From Limisphaerales bacterium (GTDB lineage Bacteria > Verrucomicrobiota > Verrucomicrobiia > Limisphaerales > UBA11358), in assembly GCA_003151855.1 (NCBI GenBank), contig PLYV01000161.1, forward strand, positions 9,667 through 66,340: 56,674 nucleotides of DNA, written 5' to 3'. Below the pieces are notes generated by a model. That model was not told the DNA's origin, did no database searches, and worked only from the letters and a program-made list of their open reading frames with translations. The position numbers were made by a program, and so were the translations under genes. Positions 51,359-56,674 of this stretch are shown here, one piece after another (within the stretch, counting starts at the first letter, position 1; the number at the start of each line of letters is the position of its first letter).

Positions 51359-51655
51359 TCAATTTTGTTTTTCAGAAAAAGGCTGCCCAGTCGCGATGTA
51401 GCGTTCGGTGAGATCCGACCAGCAAGCCGCAATGATTTTGGCATCATCTAAAGTCGGCGCTGGTCCCGGCCAATTAATCAGCCAATTGTCACCCTCACGA
51501 ATCCGATGTGTCGTGTGCGATTCATCCGGGCGACCGGCGTAATCTGGCTGGTCGAGAATCAGAACCGCAAAGCGTTTTTCCTGGTTCACCTCACGCTCTT
51601 CAAAACCGAATTTGAATGGCATGCCTGCTTTTGTGGTATAAATGTCTATTTTCAT
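51359..51655 (-). CDS. Small protein of the ThiF-JAB operon, paralogue 2
   Basis: A 98-residue protein, ATG at 51655 (MKIDIYTTKAGMPFKFGFEE). About half of the residues match the 96-residue paralogue downstream (13-base gap), including ILDQPDYAGRPDESHTTHRI, REGDNWLINWPGPAP and SDLTERYIATGQPF. The paralogue's Cys is Asn here. The similarity extends to DNA (for example a shared run reading HTTHRIREGD in both), so this is a fairly recent tandem duplication. The family appears conserved in mobile DNA but unnamed to me. Confidence 0.6.
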   Translation of the reverse strand: MKIDIYTTKAGMPFKFGFEEREVNQEKRFAVLILDQPDYAGRPDESHTTHRIREGDNWLINWPGPAPTLDDAKIIAACWSDLTERYIATGQPFSEKQN

Positions 51656-52082
51656 ATTCTTGTTATTTTGTTTTTGGAAGGGGCGTCGGAGCAATTTTTT
51701 GAATCGCCCCGACACCTTGTCACCGCGCTGTTAGGTCAACACCAGGTCCCTGTGGGGACAGTGTCGCCATGCAGTATTTGTTTCATACAGCATCCTTTTG
51801 TTTGCCGGCAGGCAGGCCAGCGATTACGTTTCCACCCGGCACGCGAGTGCCGGCAACAGTGGGTTTGGCCAAATTGTTACGATTTTTAATTTTCACTTTT
51901 CCAGTTCGTTGTTGTTGTCACTTTTTGATTCGCCAACTTCATTTAACGTTTTGATCATCTCAAAAAGGCAGTTCGCGTTGCAAAAGAGCGCATTCGGATC
52001 ATTCGGAAGCCCATTCGGAAGAACATGACAAACGCGGGTTTTTGCTGTAAACCAATGCGAATATCCAACGCTTGAAACCAAA
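51656..52082 (-). other. Leader region with a chain of overlapping mini-frames
   Basis: No normal gene. On the minus strand, three small frames are joined by start/stop overlaps: ATG 51958 (21 residues, MIKTLNEVGESKSD), GTG 51896 (37 residues, TVAGTRVPGGNVIAGLPAGK), and ATG 51786 (16 residues, MKQILHGDTVPTGTWC, after a good AAAGGA ribosome site). They may be leader peptides, peptide substrates for the ThiF-like enzyme, or chance. The promoters of this operon and of the divergent NB-ARC gene must also lie here. Confidence 0.4.
51991..52019. promoter_or_regulatory. Three CATTCGGA direct repeats
   Basis: CATTCGGA occurs at 51991, 52000 and 52012 in the intergenic zone between the two divergent cargo units. 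The close spacing (9 and 12 bases) suggests a binding site for a regulator of the NB-ARC gene or the divergent operon. No protein is known to bind it. Confidence 0.35.
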
Positions 52083-55010
52083 ATGAACCAGCAAAATGCA
52101 GAGTCGACTGCTAGCGCAAAGCCACCGTCTGGCATTTCTGAAGCCAAACAAAAAGGCAGGTATTTGCGATTAACATTCAGGGGTGATTTGCTGGACCGGG
52201 TTGAATTTCGATTTGCCGAAAAATGGGTGACGCCATATTTGCAACGAGGGGATGAGCGATTCCCGCTGAACTGGCCTGATGTGGAGGTGGCTTTTAGCCT
52301 ATGCTTTCTTGATTATATTATTTGGGTGCGAAGCAAGAAATCGGGAGTGTTTCTATTCGGCGTTGAAGCAGCGGATGTTGGTTTCGCCAAACAATTGAGC
52401 AGCGCGATCTACCAGACAACCCACAAGATACACCAAGTGTTTTTTGGGGAAAACCTGAAAGGCAAAAATGAAGAAATGTTCGTCACCCACTTAATATTCC
52501 CGAAAGTTCCTGGAATTAGTAAATCTGGGAAGGGTAAGTCAACATTGGCCTTAGCTGTCAGCAATATTTTTTTACCACCAGATTGCATTGAGATATTTTG
52601 GGATTCTGAGCGCACAGGAAATTCAAAGAGAATTGACGACCTTGGGACAATTCAAGAATTGGCAAAACAGATTCGCATCTCACAAACCCCACCAATACTA
52701 TATCATGACGCCCACAACTTTTCGGGATATGCTGTAAAGGAGTCACACAATGATTTGACCAAATCAGGCGATCAAAGGACTGCGGCTCATTCAGCTTCCT
52801 GTCCCTTGCTAGATACCGCCAAAGGGCAAATTGAGCCACCGGTAGGTGATTTTGTGGGCCGGATAACCCAACAAGGTGAATTAATATCCAAAATAATCAG
52901 CGGTGCAAAGACGGAAGTCGGCATTGCGATGATTCATGGGATGCCTGGGGTTGGAAAGTCGGAAATGGCATTGATGATCGCAAAGAAATTGAAGGGAGAG
53001 TTTCCTGATGCTCAACTGTCAATCAAACTGAACGGAGATGATGATAAATCGAGCAGAACAGCCGATGCCTTAGCTTTAGCAATTAGATCCATGAAGGGAC
53101 TGGCCTTGGAACTGCCTCCTGACCTAGATTTTCTTAGGCATATTTATCTAAGTTCGCTCAATGAGACAAAATCTCTCGTTCTAGTCGATAACGCCCGAGA
53201 CACTTCTGATGTGGGATGGTTTGTTCCGCCGGATGGCTGCGCAATGATAGTCACATCGAGAGGTAAGATTCCATTGCCTCGAAATTCGAGTGTGTCTATC
53301 CATCTTGATGAACTTGAGCCGGATAAAGCCAAAGAATTGCTTGTAAGTATTTGCTCGCGAATCACTTTGCCAATCGCCGAACAGATTTGCAGGTATTGCG
53401 GTTGCCTGCCCCTGGCAATCCGTGCCGCCGGAAATTATTTAGACACAACCCCTGGAGTGATGCCATCGGAATACCTTGAATTGTTGAAAGATGAGCATCA
53501 TCGCCTTGAATTGATTGGCAACCAAGGCGTGCCAATAGGAATCGAGGCTTCCTTCAATCTTAGCTACCATCGACTGCCCGAGAAAACTGCACAAGTATTC
53601 AGATTTTTGTCCCTGTTCCACACAAGATTTGATTCGGCAGCGGAGGCAACAGTTTGCGACGATCAAAAAAACGAACATCTGCACTACTTGCATCGTCAGG
53701 CATTGGTCAATTATGAGAGCAGTTCCCGGCGATATTATCTTCACGATTTAATGAGATTGTTCGCCAGCAACTACTTTGCTCGCGAACAACAGAGCGAGGT
53801 AGCCGCCGCAAGATTTGCCGAGCATTATTTGGCGCTTTATGAAAGGGCTGAAGCGCTTTTTGATAGCGATCTCAATAATTTGAAAGCCGGAGCTAAACTA
53901 TTTGTTCAAGAGCAAACCGCAATACTGGCTGGCTGGCGATGGTGTGTTACCAAGCGAAACACCAATCCTACCGCTGCCCGCTTGTGTTGCCGTTTTGGCG
54001 AAGCCGGCGCTTACTTGTCTGGCAATTTTATCCTTCCGGCAGACCGGGTAGAATTATATGCGGCTACGCTCGATGCGGCGAGGATTTTGCGAGACACAAA
54101 GAGTGAAGTTATTGCTTTAAGACGTCTCGCCCGCGCTCACTATGACAGTGGAAAACACTTGCAGGAATCTTTGGAATTGCTTCAACAGTCTTTCAAACTA
54201 GCTGTAACAATCGGGGATGTTCAGCAGCAGGCAGTTGCACTTTCGCATCTCGGGCGCGTCGAAATGCGTGAACGTAAAATAAAAGATGCGCTGCGAACGC
54301 ATATCCATGCGGTCCATCTCGCAAGAATTTCAAACGACCTTGATTCACAAATGGTATCGCTTGGCCACCTGGGGTCGACATACACTGACCTAGGCGAATC
54401 GCCACAGGCAATTTGCTGTTACAATGCTTCGCTAAAATTGGCGCGGCGTTTAAGAAAATCACGAAACGAGGCGATCGCGCTAGGTGGTCTAGGTAGAGCT
54501 TACGACAAAACCGACAAACCGAAGGCACTAAAATATTTCGAGGATTGTCTGAAGCTCGCTAAAGAGATTGATGATCTTAAAACGGTTAATACCGTGACAC
54601 TTAATCTCGGCAGATATTTTCTCCAAACTGATCCCAAACGAGCATTAAAATATTTCCAACGCTCGCTGGAATTGAATCGAGAGCAAGGCAATCGCAAAAG
54701 GGAGGGCGGCGCATTGTATGATTCGGGTTTGGCACTGAAGGCCATGGGCGATAAAGATGATGCGATAAGGGCATTCTCCGAATCGCTTAGAATTGCGCGT
54801 GATGCTTTAGACTACATTGGCGAGGGAAAAGCGTTGGAGCAATTGTGTTACATTTACGGTAAATCTCCGGCTACAACGTATCGCGCGTTGATACTCGGCG
54901 AAGCGGCTGTCAGGATCTATCAAAAGAAAGCGCAAACATGGGTTTATAGGTTGCAGCCAAAAATTAAAAACTGGCGGCAGACTTTGAAACGCCCAAGCAA
55001 GCGACTATAA
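52083..55010 (+). CDS. NB-ARC/TPR STAND protein with an unknown N-terminal domain
   Basis: A 975-residue signalling ATPase. Residues ~1-250 form an unknown domain (YLRLTFRGDLLDRVEFRFAE, VRSKKSGVFLFGVEAADVGF). NB-ARC follows at ~265-500: Walker A MIHGMPGVGKSE (~281-292), Walker B KSLVLVDNARD, sensor CAMIVTSRGKIPL, and the CGCLPLAIRAAG loop. A winged-helix part (NLSYHRLPEKTAQVFRFLSL) precedes a TPR array from ~690 to 960 (ALSHLGRVEMRERKIKDALR, ALKYFEDCLKLAKEIDDLKT, KALKYFQRSLELNREQGNRK). Such NLR-like proteins sense phage or nucleic acids and trigger the N-terminal effector. The gene is AT-richer than its neighbours and runs opposite to them, which supports cargo acquisition. Confidence 0.85.
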   Translation: MNQQNAESTASAKPPSGISEAKQKGRYLRLTFRGDLLDRVEFRFAEKWVTPYLQRGDERFPLNWPDVEVAFSLCFLDYIIWVRSKKSGVFLFGVEAADVGFAKQLSSAIYQTTHKIHQVFFGENLKGKNEEMFVTHLIFPKVPGISKSGKGKSTLALAVSNIFLPPDCIEIFWDSERTGNSKRIDDLGTIQELAKQIRISQTPPILYHDAHNFSGYAVKESHNDLTKSGDQRTAAHSASCPLLDTAKGQIEPPVGDFVGRITQQGELISKIISGAKTEVGIAMIHGMPGVGKSEMALMIAKKLKGEFPDAQLSIKLNGDDDKSSRTADALALAIRSMKGLALELPPDLDFLRHIYLSSLNETKSLVLVDNARDTSDVGWFVPPDGCAMIVTSRGKIPLPRNSSVSIHLDELEPDKAKELLVSICSRITLPIAEQICRYCGCLPLAIRAAGNYLDTTPGVMPSEYLELLKDEHHRLELIGNQGVPIGIEASFNLSYHRLPEKTAQVFRFLSLFHTRFDSAAEATVCDDQKNEHLHYLHRQALVNYESSSRRYYLHDLMRLFASNYFAREQQSEVAAARFAEHYLALYERAEALFDSDLNNLKAGAKLFVQEQTAILAGWRWCVTKRNTNPTAARLCCRFGEAGAYLSGNFILPADRVELYAATLDAARILRDTKSEVIALRRLARAHYDSGKHLQESLELLQQSFKLAVTIGDVQQQAVALSHLGRVEMRERKIKDALRTHIHAVHLARISNDLDSQMVSLGHLGSTYTDLGESPQAICCYNASLKLARRLRKSRNEAIALGGLGRAYDKTDKPKALKYFEDCLKLAKEIDDLKTVNTVTLNLGRYFLQTDPKRALKYFQRSLELNREQGNRKREGGALYDSGLALKAMGDKDDAIRAFSESLRIARDALDYIGEGKALEQLCYIYGKSPATTYRALILGEAAVRIYQKKAQTWVYRLQPKIKNWRQTLKRPSKRL

Positions 55011-55044
55011 AAAAGCCCGGCCAATAATGGTCGGGGTTGTTTTT
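55011..55044 (+). terminator. Intrinsic terminator of the STAND gene
   Basis: GCCCGGCC-AATAAT-GGTCGGGGT forms a stem with one wobble, preceded by AAAA and followed by TTGTTTTT, directly after the stop codon. Confidence 0.7.
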
Positions 55045-55090
55045 AGCTATAGAAGAATCCTAATTCTCGCAAAGAGCTATAGTTCGGATT

Positions 55091-55122
55091 GCCGATTTAT
55101 GTGGAGCTGCACATAAATCGGC
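55091..55122. repeat. Perfect palindrome before the recombinase
   Basis: GCCGATTTATGTG pairs with CACATAAATCGGC around GAGCTG. It stands about 120 bases upstream of the recombinase start. Short palindromes of this kind lie at the ends of tyrosine-recombinase elements, so it may be an end or a binding site. ATGTTGAGTT is repeated directly behind it (55125 and 55142). Confidence 0.55.
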
Positions 55123-55166
55123 TTATGTTGAGTTCCCAATAATGTTGAGTTGAGGCAGATTCTCCC

Positions 55167-55196
55167 AGTTCCCCAGCGTTTCGGCGCTGGGGAACT
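55167..55196 (+). terminator. Hairpin before the recombinase gene
   Basis: AGTTCCCCAGCG pairs with CGCTGGGGAACT, followed by TCACATTTTT. It lies between the STAND gene and the recombinase gene and would block read-through. Confidence 0.55.
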
Positions 55197-55242
55197 TCAC
55201 ATTTTTGGGAGTGACAGCCGCCGGGGATAAAATGACCCGGTT

Positions 55243-56674
55243 ATGAAAAATAAATCCTACCTCAATCGGCTCCATTGCAAACAATCGGGTCGTTTCATCG
55301 CAGTCCCCAATGCCGTCATCAATGACTTTATGGTCTGGTGTCGTCAGCGCGGGGTCTCGGCAATTAAAGTTCACAGATATTGTGACCATCTGCGGCGACT
55401 GCATCCGCGATTTCGATGGCGGCAGAAAGCAAACCTGCTCGACCTCACCGTGGACGACTTGGACGACATCCAGCGCTTCTGTCGTCTTCGGTCTCCATCG
55501 CTTGCACGCGGGATTGCTGTGTTTAGATCGTTTTTGCAAAGCACGGATCGCTTGGCTCCGAGCGAACCCGTTCGCGTGGTCAAGCCCCGCAGTTATCGAA
55601 GGTATCGGCGAGTGCCGATTTTCGGCCCCATCGTTGATGACTTCGTTAAATGGTCTATGGGCCGCAAGTCGTCCCCCAGCACGATCCGAATGCACTTGCA
55701 GGTTTTAGGCTGTCTCGCACCCCGATTTATCCTTCTGGGCAAGCGAACTTGTCGTGATTTTGATCGCGATGATTTTAGGCGGGCACGGCAGGTCTTCCAT
55801 GCACGCAAGCCACGCTGGATGCCTGGCATCGTGCGTTTGGAGGACTATTTGGAAGCGCGTGGCTGGCTGAAGCACGACCGTTGCAACCAGCGTCGAACAC
55901 TTTCCGAAAACATCCTCAAGAGATTCAGCGAGCATTTGAAAAGGGATCGTGGTCTGGCGGAGAGCACGATTCAGGGCCATGACAAGTATTTGCGCCGATT
56001 TCTCACGTTCACTGGTGTTGATCAAGGCATGGCAAGATTGCGTGAGCTGAAGCTGGCTAAAGTGCAGCGTTTTCTGCGGCAAGCTTCACAGCGTTGCTCG
56101 CGCCGGACCATGAAAGGCGTAGTGGGCATGGTCCGGGGGTTTCTACGTTTCCAATACATGAAGGGTGTCCTGCGTCAACCGTTGCACACACAGATCGATT
56201 CCGTTCGGGTTTATCGGGAAGAACTGTTGCCCCATCCCTTGCCTTGGTTGGAACTTCAGAAGTTGCTAAAACGCATGGATCGTTCCACTCCTCTGGGTTC
56301 GCGCGATTTTACGATTTTACTGCTCGCGGCTTCATACGGCCTTCGGCGGTCGGAGGTCGCGGCGTTGACGCTTGATAGCATCGACTGGCGAAAACGCACC
56401 CTGCATATTTTCCAGCCCAAGACCCGGCAGACACTGGCTCTGCCAATCACTGCCCCGATTGGCAGGGCCTTGGTGGACTACTTGCGCAAGGGGCGTCCAG
56501 CCTCGGAAGCGCGTCAGTTGTTTCTACGACAGCGCGCTCCTGCCGGCCCCCTTGCGGCTCCGGGTGTAGCTTGTGCGTTGGCGCGTGCCGTCCGTTCCAC
56601 CGGAGTGAAGATTGAGACTACGAGTTTCCACGGTTTGCGGCACGCCTTCGCGTTGCGACTTCTTCGTCAGGACA
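55243..56674 (+). CDS. Tyrosine recombinase/integrase, 3'-truncated by the window
   Basis: An ATG at 55243 opens a frame without stop to the last base (477 codons). It begins MKNKSYLNRLHCKQSGRFIA. Residues ~225-330 are a core-binding SAM-like domain (SENILKRFSEHLKRDRGLAE, STIQGHDKYLRRFL). The catalytic part shows the first Arg in ASYGLRRSEVAALTLDSIDW and the HxxR in SFHGLRHAFALRLL. The last His and Tyr lie beyond the window. The extra ~200 N-terminal residues (a duplicated core-like module, PNAVINDFMVWCRQRG) resemble recombinases that act in pairs or trios. It may mobilise the whole element or belong to a second one. Confidence 0.85.
   Translation, partial: MKNKSYLNRLHCKQSGRFIAVPNAVINDFMVWCRQRGVSAIKVHRYCDHLRRLHPRFRWRQKANLLDLTVDDLDDIQRFCRLRSPSLARGIAVFRSFLQSTDRLAPSEPVRVVKPRSYRRYRRVPIFGPIVDDFVKWSMGRKSSPSTIRMHLQVLGCLAPRFILLGKRTCRDFDRDDFRRARQVFHARKPRWMPGIVRLEDYLEARGWLKHDRCNQRRTLSENILKRFSEHLKRDRGLAESTIQGHDKYLRRFLTFTGVDQGMARLRELKLAKVQRFLRQASQRCSRRTMKGVVGMVRGFLRFQYMKGVLRQPLHTQIDSVRVYREELLPHPLPWLELQKLLKRMDRSTPLGSRDFTILLLAASYGLRRSEVAALTLDSIDWRKRTLHIFQPKTRQTLALPITAPIGRALVDYLRKGRPASEARQLFLRQRAPAGPLAAPGVACALARAVRSTGVKIETTSFHGLRHAFALRLLRQD

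Noticed and set aside
49521-51655. A canonical PRTRC system
   Set aside because: Only the ThiF-like and JAB-like members are present; the ParB, ParM-like and B/C/E/F proteins are missing.
51769-52028. Plus-strand ORFs opposite the mini-frame chain
   Set aside because: They lack ribosome sites and mirror low-complexity DNA of the divergent control region.
52510-52560. A second P-loop in the N-terminal part of the STAND protein (SKSGKGKST)
   Set aside because: The first conserved Gly or Ala of Walker A is missing and no matching Walker B is close.
1-56674. CRISPR arrays
   Set aside because: The only regular short repeats are the 21-bp contiguous units, which have no spacers, and no cas gene is present.

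Overview
The window looks like chromosomal DNA of a PVC-superphylum bacterium, with no rRNA and one interrupted tRNA gene. From 1 to about 23.2 kb the style is planctomycete (Gemmata-like): GC-rich genes, abundant palindromic intergenic repeats, DUF1080, an EF-G-like factor and an alpha-E/ATP-grasp/transglutaminase cluster. From about 23.3 to 43.4 kb the genes and repeats look verrucomicrobial (in-gene triple palindrome, 21-bp tandem array, FecR/CHASE2 signalling genes, LamG protein). I cannot tell from sequence alone whether this change reflects one mosaic genome, transfer, or a chimeric assembly.

Layout. 1-4.5 kb: end of hisA, an EF-G-like GTPase, a decayed aldo/keto reductase and a small unknown gene. 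4.57-7.32 kb: a lower-GC, tightly coupled minus-strand cassette of a DNA adenine methylase, a ParB-like protein and a conflict-type phosphoribosyltransferase (PRTase-CE), a strong candidate for an uncharacterised defence or conflict system. 7.5-15.8 kb: DUF1080 protein, MmcQ/YjbR protein, a MacB-type exporter (two permeases, ATPase, HlyD-like adaptor, lipoprotein) and secreted proteins. 15.9-23.2 kb: an unknown protein and the ATP-grasp / alpha-E / transglutaminase-DUF2126 set.

23.3-27.4 kb: aspA and hydG (minus strand) facing nikR, suggesting an [FeFe]-hydrogenase maturation context; aspA carries an in-frame palindromic repeat. 27.5-43.3 kb: galE, a 21-bp tandem repeat, an ECF sigma factor, a FecR-TPR-beta-barrel protein, a CHASE2-Ser/Thr kinase, a candidate structured RNA, sppA, a LamG protein, a PAP2 phosphatase, a family-39 glycosyltransferase and an exported MsrA.

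43.4 kb to the end: an integrative mobilizable element that begins inside a tRNA-Ala(CGC) gene, broken just after its anticodon loop. It carries an AAA-type ATPase, an excisionase-like HTH protein, a coupling protein (TraG/VirD4), a ColE1-type mobilization module (MobC-like, MbeA-like relaxase and a nested MbeD-like gene), a ThiF/E1-like plus JAB/JAMM operon with two small paralogous proteins (a possible ubiquitin-like modification module), a large NB-ARC/TPR STAND protein on the opposite strand, and a tyrosine recombinase cut by the window end. The cargo genes are the most promising source of undescribed biology, together with the Dam-ParB-PRTase cassette.
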